Shown: one piece after another, positions 47,210-59,000 of the stretch | How the letters are laid out: each line of letters begins with the position of its first letter | Numbering within the stretch: the first letter of the stretch is position 1 | Source of the DNA: Neurospora tetraspora | Lineage: Eukaryota; Ascomycota; Sordariomycetes; Sordariales; Sordariaceae | Reading direction: 5' to 3' | Length of the DNA: 64,000 nt | Assembly (NCBI RefSeq): GCF_033439725.1 | Contig: NW_026944389.1 | Coordinates: forward strand, 1,178,001-1,242,000 | The notes under the pieces: generated by a model | What the model saw: the letters and a program-made list of their open reading frames with translations, nothing else | What the model was told of the DNA's origin: nothing | Databases searched by the model: none | Position numbers and translations under genes: made by a program

Positions 47210-47429
47210 TTATTAACGACAATGGTTAATCCATTCCCCAATGCTATCGAAATGAAAGTTGTATATTTCGTACTTGAAGTGGGCTGATATCTCTTCCTTA
47301 TAGTCCGATATCTATAAACTTAAATCCAGTAGAGGTATAGTAAATCTTGCTACTGGGGGTCAGGGTCCGGTACCGGTAGTCGTACTTTTGCTTACCCATC
47401 TGCACTTCCCTAAAGAATTATCCATTTGC

Positions 47430-49870
47430 TAGAGGGGGGTTTGTACCGGTACTATACGTAGGAGTGTAAGAAGTTTGGGCCAATAGTCGATACTATAGAA
47501 GCCTATCCCTATATTAGTAGCGCTACTGTCTATTGTGATTATGTATTTCGTAAGGTTGAAATCGCTAATAGGGTTGAAGGCTATACCGTCCGGGTGAGAA
47601 ACGAGGCTGAAAAGCATCGTAATACTATGCTATTAGACGATTAGCTTGGTTCTTTAATATATTAGTATGGTTTAGTATTTACGTCTTGCTTTTTGTAGAA
47701 CGACGCAGAAAAAATATGGCGCATCCATAATACAATGGGCAAACCCTACCGGTCTACTAGACGCTAAGTAATGTCTTCTATTATTTTAGCCTCGCTAGAG
47801 TCCTTAATCTCTTTAATCTTATCATATATCCAGTATGTTATCCAATAAACGACGCGGCGCTTGTCTATACCCATCTCGCCGAATCCAGCCTTCTCCCTAT
47901 AGCAGTTGCAGGCCTTTCTTAACCGGGAAAGCCTCTTACTCGCAAAATTAAACAAAGAAGACTAATCCCAGCCAACCTCTTTTGCTAAACCCCTTATCCG
48001 ATACCAGAATAAATAGAATACTCGAGCACCAGATGGGGAATCAACGAAGTATAGTTCGTCGAACTCGTCGGGGCCTATAGTATACGCCGCTACGATCTTC
48101 TTTATATTGTTGTAGACCTTGGTCAAATTAATACCAGCCGTTACATGAATTCCCCGTTGATCTATAGAATAAAAAAGCTCCTTTACCCCAAGCTAATCTA
48201 ATTCTTCTCGTCGCTCAAGAGTTAAAATCCCGGTTCGTACAGTATTTACCATTTCCTTAAGCCTGGTACTATCCCAACGTGACCATTTAGCTTGCCTATT
48301 TTAATAGGTACCTCCGAAATAGAAGAGGCGGTACATAGAATAAAAATTATCCGCCGTATTGAGAGTCCAATCCTTCTACGACTTATCCGTAGTATTCAGG
48401 AACGATAAAATAGTAAGTAGAACTAGTATTACATAATTTCTCTTAAGCATATCGAGAAATATTATATCTATAATAACATTCGAGTGTACGTAGTATTAAA
48501 GGCGTCCGCCTAATATAGTAACTAGGTATGTAGCTTCAATCGAGTAGTAGCGTAGACCTAAGCTCCAAAATATTACTTAACCGGTATAATTATAATACCG
48601 CTTTTAATAATCGTCGTTACCCTCTACTATTATTATAATAGAAGTTAAGCGTAGAATAAATTCTTCCGTAAATTTGCTAATACTTTCTTTAGTAGTATTA
48701 GGAAAGGATTCGTTTGTAACTCTTAGGTTACAACGGATATTGGTCGTTATTTCCTAAAGAGCCAAGTATTGTAGAACGCTCTAGACTAAATAAGAGTATA
48801 ACTTTGGGGGCTGCTTCCCGACGTAGAAGAGGCCTTCTATATCCGGCGTTATTATTAGTGGTGCCTCTGCTACCAGCGACTCGACACTACGCTCCTCGTC
48901 CTCAAATAGCTATTCGTCGTCGACGTTAAGGAGCTATGGATCGATTAAATCAACGTATTCGTCATTGAAGCCGATATTCTCGTCGCTACTACTGTTACTA
49001 TTAGAATCGTAGCCTAGATTATCCTTAACGCGCTACTTCTTAGCCGATCTTTCGGTAATGGAAGTGGATGAGGTGAAGTTTACAGCTATTAGTAAGTATG
49101 TTAGCAATTTATTTACCCGCGGAAACTTATATAATAAACTTATATCTCTTCTTTGATAAGGAGAAAGAGGTTTTACCATTTTGCAAGCTGGAAACGGTAG
49201 GTCTACGGAGAGCTTCGAAGTAGTCAATATAATCGTCCGCTGTTACCTCCCTATTATTCGAATTACAAATCTATATAATACCTATAGCGGCTGTAGTATT
49301 ATTATTATTGTAGAAATTAATTCGTCCGCTCCTTATTAAGCAACTAAATACTAAATCTTACTTATAAACGCCGTACTATAGTTATAGTATATTCGCTAGT
49401 TGGTCGACGCTATAATCTTTATCTAATAGCCTAACGCCATTACCTATAGTTATATGCTTCTCCCTACTAGCCATCTCGTCACTCTGGGTGATAATATAGA
49501 ATTCTTCAACAATAAGAGCTATTATACCACCGAAGTACAATTCCACGCTACAGCTAAGAGCCCATAGGCCGCACAATAGGCCTTCGCTAGAAACATTTTC
49601 GCGTTTATAACTGTTAGGGAAGCTATAGTGAAACTTGGCGATTATTTCTTTAAGTCTAGAGAACTCTTCTTTGGTAGGACTGTATTGTAGTGGGCTGCTT
49701 GGGGTTGTTGAAGTGCCAGTGCGTATAGTGCCGGAGAGGGTGGTAGGAGTAAAAGATGTGGCAGGAGTTTTGGGGGCTTCAATATTAGGCGTATATGAAT
49801 CGTTAGGGCGCCCCTTATTCGCGTTTCTAGTACTTCTGCGTAGGGCCGGACTCTTCTTGCCTTTTGCCAT
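47430..49870 (-). pseudogene. RIP-damaged gene of unknown function with OTU-like N-terminal motif
   Basis: From ATG 49870 the minus strand opens a basic, Ser/Thr/Pro-rich leader (MAKGKKSPALRRSTRNANKG). A block around EGLLCGLWALSCSVELYF follows, whose Leu-Cys-Gly-Leu core recalls the catalytic-Cys region of OTU/papain-like proteases. It continues with SVDQLANIL and, after stops, NNREVTADDYIDYFEAL, where OTU-like proteins keep their His region. Further down are acidic segments (about 48.85-49.0 kb) and a long helical part near 47.75-48.25 kb (AAYTIGPDEFDELYFVD, WYRIRGLAKEVGWD, FASKRLSRLRKACNCYREK). Stops are mostly at Gln/Trp codons and the AT content is high, so RIP has hit a repeated gene. 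The protease link is weak and inferred; the rest is unrecognised. It shares an upstream 30-bp element with the helicase gene at 56-59.7 kb. Confidence 0.45.
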
Positions 49871-51501
49871 AGTATTTTGAGAGAGAGCGGCTAGTTCGGA
49901 TACTATAAGCAGTCAATCTCCCGCACTGGTAGTATAAGAGGGCGTTTTACTAATAGGAGGGGGTCTTTAGTGAGCGCCGTATGGATCTTTTGGTAGTAGA
50001 ATCTGACTTGTTGGTGCTAGCTGCTAGCTTGGACGTACGTCGAGTACTGTAACGGGTCGTAGTAGTTTGTAATTCTTCTATCGTAACTGGTTTTAGGATG
50101 ACGATCCGGAGTGAGCCTTCAAGGCAGCCGGGCACTTAGAGCCCCGCTCGTAATTAAGGAAAATATTCCCCAACCGTATTCGGAGAGTAAATGTGGCTCT
50201 GAATATACCGACGACCTCTTGAAACAATATTCTAGAATAAGTCAACTATGGAGACAACGGGAGCCCTCGGGATTACACGCTCGATTCGTCTTATTTAAGA
50301 GACTTCAGTGGTCTTCGATAGGGTCTTCGGAGAGGCGATGGCACTATAAGATACAGTACTCCTACGATGAAGAGAGAAACGCGAGAAAACGAGGATTTGG
50401 ATTTGTGGGCGGGCATCTTGACTTACCACAATCTAGGGTAACCCTATAGGGGGAAGGAGCAGTCGTGGTCTGGCTATGGGCTGCGAGTGACCAATTTTGA
50501 TCGTGTCCTGGCGATTAGAGGCGGAAGGAGCAATCGTGCCTGCTTGGTCTGGCTATCGCAACATGACCCAGGTCTCATGCTGTTTCGCTCGCAGCATCGA
50601 GTGAATCTGGTCCAACATGTCGCTATCGTCATTCTATTAATGCTTTTTTCTGGCTTCAAGAGAGCAAATGCCGGCTCACAGAGAAAGGAAAAACATTGTC
50701 CTCGATGGTCCTAGACGTCCAAGTCTTCGATAAGTTCCAGGTCTCCTCCGATATGTCCACTGCCTCCCCCGACAAATCTGTCCATTCGGGATGCTCCGGG
50801 ACGGAACGGTATACATCAGAGTTGTATTAACGGAACGGTCGAAGGCCGAGGAGGTCCGTTGAACTTCGGGAAGCCAGGTGGCAGTCAGGGAAAGCCAGCT
50901 TATACTAAGGGAGCGAGGGCATGGCTAAGAAGAACGTAGGGCATAGGAAGGCCATACCAGTTGGTTGACTGACTGAAAGAGAAGGGGGTACTCGAAAGTG
51001 TCAAAACCGTAGAGAAAGCTGGTTCCATGGATAAATAAAAAAGGAGTGAAAAAAGGGGTGACAACCGACAACTTGCTGGGTCTCCGACTGACTGGCAGAA
51101 TGAGCAAGGGGGTGAGCGAGCTGCTGACTGCCAAGGAGGGCAGATGAGTTGTTTATAAAAGAAAGGCAAAAGCAACGGCCCAAGCGGAGACCCAAGTCCA
51201 GGGCATGAGGTTGGCGATGTGGATGCCTTGGTGTTGTTGTTGAGAGAACCGGTTGGTTCATGGCTGTTCAGAAAAGCAAAGCAGGCAAAGGCTGCCCGCG
51301 GAGAAAGAAAGAAAGCAACGACCTCGTCGCTAAGCTGACAAAAGAGAAGCTATCACCATATCTTGGTTGGTTGTAGACCGATGGGGAGCAAGGTGGTCGC
51401 TTGGGGAGGTGGTGAGTGCTACTGAAAGCTCGAAATCCGACAAGAAAGTATTATTACATGGACAAATCCCTTCAAGCTGCAGAAGCCACTGCAGTGAGCT
51501 T
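49871..51501. other. Upstream region of the damaged gene and GC-richer non-coding DNA
   Basis: The AT-rich part ends near 50450. It contains the element shared with the helicase gene (50163-50192). From about 50460 to 51500 GC content is ordinary. The open frames on either strand are short and show no domain. It could be promoter or UTR DNA of a gene displaced by the Harbinger, but I see no exon. Confidence 0.4.
50163..50192. promoter_or_regulatory. 30-bp upstream element shared with the helicase gene
   Basis: It contains TTCCCCAACCG and TCGGAGAGT and is identical to 59899-59928 at 26 of 30 positions. It lies about 290 bp upstream of the start at 49870. The core has imperfect dyad character (ACTCYCC ... 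GGRGAGT in the better-preserved copy). It may be a promoter element or an insertion-site remnant. Confidence 0.45.
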
Positions 51502-51941
51502 AAGGCCTGTTCGGTTCCGCGTTAGAGGTTTGGGCCTTAACCACCCTCTTACTATGTAGGGTCCGCAGCTGCACTCTGCAACATTAAGACAGCGTTAAGG
51601 CATGCCAAGACCCCCATAATAGCCGTCTTACTGCGTTGTGTTGGTTAGTACTAGTTTAAAGCGATACTGAACGCCTAGCGTAGTAAGCTAGTAAAGTCGT
51701 GATACTTGGTATGGTGTTGAGGTCCCTGTTTCTGTTGGTATGGCTTTGATTTAGATGAATATAGCGGGCAGATGACGAAGTCCGTGTTGACTAAGCTGGT
51801 GTTGACTAACTACCCAACACTAGGGCATAGTGTGGTTGATTGACGTGTATATAAGGGCGAGGTTTACTGTTAAATCGATTACATCTTTCTCTTTCTTATC
51901 ATCACCCCCCAGCCAGCACAGCCAACAACACCCTCAACGTT

Positions 51942-53426
51942 ATGGGCCGTGTGGCCAAGAACACCAAATCCCCCCCTTCTACTTCCTCTAGAGCCAAGGT
52001 TACCGCCAAGGGTAACTCCAGCTCCCAGAAGGAGGTGCAGTTGCCGGTCCGTGGCAAGGCCACCCCCAAACACCAACAGACCCAAGCCTAGTCCCAAACT
52101 ATCCCCTCCTCTAAGCCGTCTCGTTCCTAGACCGCGCGCGCTAAGCCTAGCCGTTATAAAGATGATATCTCTGACTACGAGAGCTTAGAGTCCGAGGCGG
52201 AGGAGACCCCAGCGAAGGATTCTGATGACGAGGGCAGAGGCCAGGGCCAGGATCGCATCTACAACTCGGACAGCGAGGAGGATCAGTCGTCTGTTGAGGA
52301 GGATCACGGCCTGGATGACGGACATGGAGGAGCTGAGGACGAATTTTGATGAGGGCGTGGATGACGACGACGACGACGACGAGCCCAAGAAGCCCGTCAA
52401 GAAGAAGTGCACCCGGGCCAACTATCCCAGAGAACTGAGGAGAATGGCCCTCGATGAGATCCTCGTGGCCGACGGCTTGGGATATCGCCATAACGGTACC
52501 TTCAAACCCTCAGTTTACATCCGGGCCGCCGATAAGGTTAGCGAGAAGTTCCCTAACTTCGAGATTACGACCAAGAACGTGAAGTCTATCGTCGAGGCGT
52601 ACAAGAAGAAGTATCGTGTCTATCAGCGCTTGGGTCGTCTGTCTGGGATCGGTATTCGGATCGACGCGACTGGGCAGCAGTACATCTTGGACAACGACGT
52701 TTGGGACAAGCTGATCAAGGTTAGTATATATCTATGTAATGATATTGGACTGGACTAACCATCATCTAGAAAAACCGTGAGTACGGTCAATTCAAGGGCC
52801 GTCCTTTCCCGGAAGCAGGGGTGTGTGAGCGGCTCTGGGGTGACGTGCCCACCGCCACTGGCCAACTTGCGAGCTCCAGTGCCAACCCCGCCAAGCGCAA
52901 GGACAAGGATGGTGATGGTGATGGTGCTGGCGACGGCGACGAGGACGACGAGGACGGCGACGAGGATGGCGATGGTGACGGTCCGTCTGCTAAGAAGCAG
53001 AAGGTTAAGGAGACCCCCCGCAGAGAGGCACTGCATGCCCTGGCCGGCATCTCCAAGAGCCTGGAAATCCAAGCTCTAGCCTCTCAAACCTTGGCGGAAA
53101 GTCGTGTCAAGCGCGACGCCTTCGAGCAGGAGAGATTCAAGGAGGGGTATGGTGAGCCCGGTTACTGGATGCGCAAAGCGCTGGCTCTTCTCGATAATCA
53201 GCATCGTAACCAACCCATCCTAGTGACGAGGGAGCTGTTCGTCCTGTGGAGGCAAGAGGCTGTGGCCATGCAGTTCGCTCTGATGAGCAAGTCCCAGAGG
53301 GTCTTTTTCTTGAAAGACACTGTTGATCGACTTGTCCCGAAAGCTGCCCCGCCGTCTGCCCAGCGCGCCCCCGCGGCACCGATGGGGCTCTTTGTTGATG
53401 ACGACGAGACCCAGGATGATTGGTGA
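51942..53426 (+). pseudogene. Harbinger Myb/SANT-like protein, two exons, nearly complete
   Basis: This is the accessory DNA-binding protein of a Harbinger transposon. From ATG 51942 comes a disordered basic/acidic N-terminus (MGRVAKNTKSPPSTSSRAK, later YESLESEAEET). It contains two in-frame TAG codons and one frame change near 52320-52360, next to an Asp run (GVDDDDDDDEPKKP). The Myb/SANT-like fold is clean after that: YPRELRRMALDEILVADGL, FEITTKNVKSIVEAYKKKYR and SGIGIRIDATGQQYILDNDV. The family core SGFGWD is SGIGIR here. A 50-bp GT-AG intron (52720-52769) leads to exon 2, which has an acidic Asp/Gly tract, KKQK and a C-terminal helical region ending DDDETQDDW. The 5' defects mean it is probably not made in full; a start within the second frame (about 52320) cannot be excluded. 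Confidence 0.75.
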
Positions 53427-53554
53427 TCTCGCCCTGGTTGATCACAGCGTTCATGTTGTCAGCCCTGCAAGCTTACTCATCTCACTTCTTCAACCTCACT
53501 CAACCTCATTCCACAGAGGACAGCTTAAAGCTGGTTCATCTCCAGCGACTCAGG

Positions 53555-53670
53555 AGAAATTGCCAAATGGATCAAATCCGTTGCCGACCTTCAGGGACAG
53601 TCTCACAAACAGAGGACATCACCGGTGCAGGCAAAAGCTCTATGATCAACGCCGTCTTGGACCAAGGTAC
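53555..53670 (+). pseudogene. Fragment of a P-loop GTPase (SLIP-GC/dynamin-like), passenger
   Basis: One frame reads EIAKWIKSVADLQGQSHKQR and another reads ITGAGKSSMINAVLDQ directly after it. In fungal nuclear GTPase SLIP-GC-like proteins these two pieces adjoin through VxGVxGxTGAGKSSLINA, so a few residues are missing at the junction. The Walker A Lys-Ser is present. A GT follows the Gln and an AG precedes VAKENPEYRIVPYDEEKKSI at about 53735, so an intron may be retained. No other GTPase motif is visible. It lies between the two Harbinger genes and looks like captured host sequence; the family name is inferred from the motif only. Confidence 0.5.
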
Positions 53671-54500
53671 GCACCACCCACCACCCTTCTGTTCATTTCA
53701 TTTCCACCAGTCACTAACCCCTCCTCACCTCCAGGTTGCCAAGGAGAACCCAGAGTACAGGATCGTGCCGTACGATGAGGAAAAGAAATCCATTACAGGA
53801 CCAGCAAGTTGCCTACCAGACCTACCCTCGTCTCGCCCTCTCGAAACCATACTTTCTTCGCCTACCTCGGCCTCTCCACCCTGACCTTTTCCATCGAGGA
53901 AAGGACGTCCCTTCATTTCATGATGACACTGGGGCTTCGGCCCAGGACATCGGCGCTCCAGACCCCAACCACCAACTCTTCCAACATTCCTAGCGATCAA
54001 GTCAACAACCACGTCGCCAAGCCGAGAAGGTCAACTGCCAAAAAGGCTAGCTACGTAGAGCCTCAGACGACCACGGATAAGGACGAGTCGGCTGCGTCTG
54101 TCGACTACGACGCCTTGGATGACTCTCCCACCGACCACCTGGCTAAGAAGACGCGCACCACTCCCATCAACCAGCGCTGCAGCCGCAACAAGCAAATCAA
54201 GACTGCTTCTCGAAAGCGGCATCTTCAGCATTCCATCACTCCATCTGGGGTGGTGGCTGAAGATGCTCGACGTCAAGTCCCCAGCGACCCATCAAGCTCG
54301 GCGACCAGCGAGCGAGGACATCAGCGCTCCAGATGAAACCATCAAGCGCTTTAGAGGATGGTGGTGTTACATCAAAGTGAGTTCATTCTCATTCAATTAT
54401 CTACTTCTACCCTTCTCCCTTCCTCCATTTCTCTCCCCAAACACAAACCCCCACTTGATCACATCCTTCCTCCACCCCCTAGGTTGCACCTCTGAACCAT
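53671..54500 (+). other. Passenger sequence with weak coding look
   Basis: An open frame to 54336 carries a basic, Ser/Thr-rich stretch (NHVAKPRRSTAKKASYVEP and LAKKTRTTPINQRCSRNKQ) that could be an exon of the captured gene or noise. No domain is recognisable. Confidence 0.3.
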
Positions 54501-54506
54501 AAGTCG

Positions 54507-54812
54507 CGTGTAAGACCTAAACCGATGGAAGGTGCCAGAATGCCGCATCAACACCCCACTGCCCGCGGGCAAATGGGGATATGATCCGAGCCGAGGCGGG
54601 CAGATAAGCGCAGTGCCATGTGCCACAAACCCAGGGATTCCCCTTCTGTCTTTTTACCTTTTTTCTTTCCTTTTCCCCATGGCCAGTATGGTTGTTAGTC
54701 CAGAGTAAGACCTTAACCCGACGGAAGGGTAAGCTGGTACCGTGTCCTCTAACCCACTGCCTGCGGGCAAATGGGTTATGATACAGGTAGAGGCGGGCAG
54801 ATAGTGCATTCC
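54507..54812 (+). repeat. Pair of diverged direct repeats, about 110 bp each
   Basis: Copies lie at about 54507-54620 and 54703-54812. They share GTAAGACCT(T)AAACCGA(T)GGAAGG-like starts, CCACTGCC(C/T)GCGGGCAAATGGG and GAGGCGGGCAGATA. An unrelated C/T-rich stretch separates them. They lie between the Myb and DDE genes of the Harbinger. Confidence 0.65.
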
Positions 54813-54999
54813 CTACTTGGCCATGGGGAGAAAAAAGAAGAAAGGAAGGAAGCAGAAGTTATGCCTCATCACCTAGTCCATCTCCAAGCCCATGCTTTTC
54901 CTACCAATCTACTCACATATAGTCCGCAATCTCCTTACGAAGACGGTACATTTCATTGGCCTCCCCTACAACCAAATTATCCCTATTGAAGTCATTTGG

Positions 55000-55807
55000 C
55001 TAACCCTCTTCTTGACCCGGCGTGGCTACAGTGATCAACCTCGACCGAACCCGAAATTCTGTCCTAAATTCTTCTTGCAACTCCTTGTACTCGAGCCTAA
55101 AGTTGTAGAGGCCAGCGGTAGCCAAGATAATATCCTTCTGGGTCTCGACGGGGTATTCCTGATCTGTGCGATGGATGCGGAACTTCCTGACCAGCAAACC
55201 CTATACGATTTCGATATTGACCCGAAGCGAGCTGTGGCGTTTGTTGAATAACAACTGTTTGTCTCGAAAGGCGCCATGGCCCTGTTCCGGCACATGGTAT
55301 CGAACACCACGATATGGGACCAGCATCCTCTTCATCGCCGGATAACCAGTATCCCCCAAATAATACCAGCCGTCAGGGATTCGGAAATCGTCATTCACAG
55401 CATCGTGAAAGACGCGAGAGTCATTGGCAGAGCCTTCCCAACCCACGCACAGATACGTAAAGCGCCCGTCCGTATCAACAGCACCCATCACGTTCTGGGC
55501 AGTGAAGCCTTTCCGGGTAATCCATGCCAATATCTGGTCAGGGCTCACACGTGTGGCAAAGAGCTTCCCATCTACTGCGCCGAAGCAATTCTGGAAGTAG
55601 GGATACCATTTCTTGGACCGCCGGATTCTGGGTTGGACTTCCGGATCGGGTTGTTTGATGAAGACAGTCGCCAGCTTGTTGCCATGGGAACTGCCAGGGG
55701 TACTCGTCGGTTAGCGGAAAGGCTAGCTGGGTAGTCCCAAAATACGATACTTTGTGCAACGGCGGACGATGTTCGCTTGATAGGTTTCGTTTCGGGTTGC
55801 TTGCCAA
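55000..55807 (-). pseudogene. Harbinger DDE transposase, late pseudogene
   Basis: The minus strand encodes the DDE_Tnp_4 core almost without damage. YPYFQNCFGAVDGKLFATRV gives the first catalytic Asp, then WITRKGFTAQNVMGAVDTDG. GWEGSANDSRVFHDAV gives the second, then YYLGDTGYPAMKRMLVPYRG and VRYHVPEQGHG. RHSSLRVNIEIV gives the catalytic Glu. A TAG follows directly where the family has Phe-Gly, after which the frame continues with LLVRKFRIHR, the usual FGVLKRRFPIL region. The N-terminal helix-turn-helix part is only weakly seen, and a frame change precedes YPYFQ. The enzyme would cut and join the transposon ends together with the Myb partner; as read it is inactive. Confidence 0.82.
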
Positions 55808-55810
55808 GTG

Positions 55811-56086
55811 GTGTAGCGTCGGTGTATGTGTTTGGCTTGGATTTGAAGCAGGATGTTTTGTTTGTACAAGATATTTATATTAGATGTATGTATTATTCGT
55901 GCTCGCTTACGATGTCGTCACACCGGCTCCGGCACTTGCTCAGCAGTAGTAAAAATGGACAGACGTTGAGATTCAATCTGATAGGCGTATATTTATATAT
56001 TCAAACTCGGGGTAACATCTAAACTCAAGCTATTAAGCCCCCTCAAAAATCAATATGCTCCTCGTTGTATAAGTTCCCCCATACAC
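55811..56086. other. Spacer between Harbinger transposase and helicase gene
   Basis: It probably holds remains of the transposase N-terminus plus the 3' flank of the helicase gene. No separate feature is seen. Confidence 0.35.
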
Positions 56087-59000
56087 TCAACTTATCGCAT
56101 TCAGTGAGGAAATTAGCCCGCGACTCCCTTCCTTCGCCTTTTCCTCCTCTACTAACTTCTTCTCCTCTTCTATAAGTTTCTTCTCCTCCTTTGCAAGCTT
56201 CTTCTCCTCCTTTTCCTTCTCCTTCTCCTCCTTTTCCTTGATCTCGAAGATCCGCCCCTTCTCGTTCAGCTCTACAAGTATGTCCCGGAGTGCCTTTACT
56301 TTACTGAATACCTGCTCCCCGTTCTTTTCGTAGTAAACCTTGCCCTTGGCTACCTACTTATTTGCTTGGTTTACTTCCTTTTTCGGACCCTCAAGCTTAC
56401 TGGTAACGTTTTTATCTTTAACGATGAGGAAACCCGACTTTTGACGAGTCAATATAATGTTAAGCCGATTTTCGTCCGAAACGAAACCGGTGCTAAGACC
56501 TTCCTTAGTACCGGTAATAACTACTGAGATCGAGCCCTCTCGGCCTTGAAAGGAATTAGTAGTCTATATAGGCAGTATACCTTCCAGCTGCGGGAAGCGT
56601 TTTAAGATTTTGTTGCCATACTCTATATTCGGCTTGTAGGCCAAAATGACAACAAAGTCCCTTAGGGATACGCCTTTGGAGCACTTAACGAAGTTAGAGA
56701 GCAGCTTCAAGGCGCCCTTCACCTACATCCGGTTAAGTTTAAACGTTCCAACCGAATAGACCTTTGTATTCAGCATATGGAAGAACACAAGTAAGAGGCT
56801 ACCTACCAGGCTCGGAGTCAAGGATTACTAGCAGCCGGCGAGGTATTTTTCGAAAGCCATACCTACGGCATAGCTAGTATAGGACGGATCACACGACTCG
56901 CTATACTCTATTTTAGCATAGTCAGAGTAGAAAAATTTATTCGCTAAATTGAACATATCTTTGCACATCCTCAACTATCGAAGTAGCCGGAACGTTAGGA
57001 TCCCCGCAGCCTATAACTAGGCCAAAGCTGAAATACGACCACATATTACAAAACAGTTTATATAATTACCGTTCTCGTCCTTATTTTCGAACTCTATTAT
57101 TATCGGCGGGAATTGTTTGACGTCGCTGGCAAAAATAATAGGCCTCAAAGTATTACCCTAGATCGAATAGAAGTCGGCCTTATACATATAGCCTACCTCG
57201 TCTATGGCGATAACCTTAGTTGTAGCCTAAATTTCGTAGAACTATAGCGATTATACTCCGGCCGGGGTGGTTATAATAATATCCGCGGCGTTAATAATCT
57301 ATTGCAATTATTTCTCTAGGAAGTATTTGGCTGCTATAGCCTTATTGCAATAGGCCTCCTACGTTAGTTCGCCACGGGCAAACTATATAATACGAGCCAC
57401 CAACCTATCCGTCCCGCCCAACGTATCGATCTCTTTCTAGAGTTTATATAAGGAAGGTACGTACTCCGGAATTAAAGTTTTGACGATACTAGCTTCCTTA
57501 CTCTATTTAAAAGGCTTAGACCTTAGAACAGCTAGTAACTAATTTAATAGCGATAGCGCTAGCCGCTAATGAGGCGTGTCGTTCGGGTTTGGGGACTTGT
57601 ATGTTGTGTCGTCCGCGACTTTGGTCTTGAGGATGTTTTTGAAAGTATTTAGCTTAATCTTATTCGAGTATCTGCGTACAATAAGAGGATAACGATACTG
57701 GGGGGTTGCTATATTAGATAAAGGTATGTCCTTATTGTACTTTTTGGCGACGGTATATCCCCTTGCGTAAATTCGTAATGCGAAGTTGGTGATAGCCGTG
57801 TTGGTAGGGCCCGACCCGTAGACCTTCCTACTGCCTGAATAATTGAGACTTCCGAGCATTAGAGTATTAAGGGTTGTCGTTTTCCCCGTACTACTAGGTA
57901 CGCTAACTAAGGCGACGTTATAATAGCAGTTGGTTCCGTAGTTTATTATCCTAGATTTAGTATTGGGGAGTGCGTCATTTAAAATAGCCTTCTTGAGGAC
58001 TAAATTTCTAATTTCGAAGAAATTGAAGATAGGAATAGAGTAGAGGGGCTTAGTCGGTCTTACTTCGTTAAGTATTAAGGTATATATTGCTTCGGAAAGG
58101 GGTTCGTAATTACGGTTTGAAGTATTGTAAAGACCCGTACCGCGCATCAAATCCTTATAGATAGCTATCCTAAATTCGAATTTAGGGCGATAATCTTCCG
58201 AAATTTTAAATAATGGGTAAAATTAATTATTAGGTAGGAAAATCTTAGCAATATTAACCTTATACTCTAAATTAGAGAGGTAAATAATAAAATTTAGCAT
58301 AACGTTATTTTATTACGCTGCACTTATTTAGTAGATAGTTAGTAATTCGTTACGTTCTTTAATATATAATAAGAACGAACCTTAAATGCCTCTTCGGCCT
58401 CAATACACTCTTCGAAAGTCTTTAAATTATTTCGGTAATTATTTAATACTGGCACTTGAATAATAAGGTCGAATTCAAATTACCCTACGATAGTATACTA
58501 ATTTTCGAGAGCCGGTAGAGTCTCTAGACGCTATATAATTCTATTTCGGAGATTATAATAGTTAACGCTTTTAAAATTATAAAGGTTAAGGGAAACTAAT
58601 CCGTCCTTCGTCAAGCGGCTCTAGTACGACTTATATTAGTCGCGAAACGTTTTAATTAAATAAATTATAGCTAAGTATATAGTAGTGTCCAAATCAGCCG
58701 GCTCCTCGTTATACTTGTGAACGAAGTATATGGGCACTTTATTTTATAGATGTCGCGCGAGGCCTTATATAATTAGTAAGTATCTATAATGTAAGCTAAG
58801 CTATTACTATAAATACTCTATGCGTCGTTATCAAATATATAAGTAGGCTTAAATCGTTCTCTCTACAATAGTAAGAATTAGTAATTATATACGCAAGGGA
58901 TACTATATGTATATACTTTATTCTTCTTAATTATATCTCTGAATGATTTAATATTGAACGATTGGCTTTCGAAGAAGAGGTAATCGAATAGGTAGTGGAA

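Larger units (their letters stand above)
51502..55810. mobile_element. Second PIF/Harbinger element, truncated, with passenger sequence
   Basis: A Harbinger-style end reading GGCCTGTTCGGTTCCGCG follows TTAA at about 51501-51504. The Myb/SANT gene (51942-53426, plus) and the DDE transposase (55000-55807, minus) face each other as in the first Harbinger. About 1.5 kb of other sequence lies between them. The complementary right end (CCGAACAGGCC plus TAA) is not found within the next several kb, so the element is truncated or rearranged on the right. Base composition is near normal, which makes it much younger or less RIP-affected than 1140-4812. The right boundary is set at the transposase start and is uncertain. 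Confidence 0.65.
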
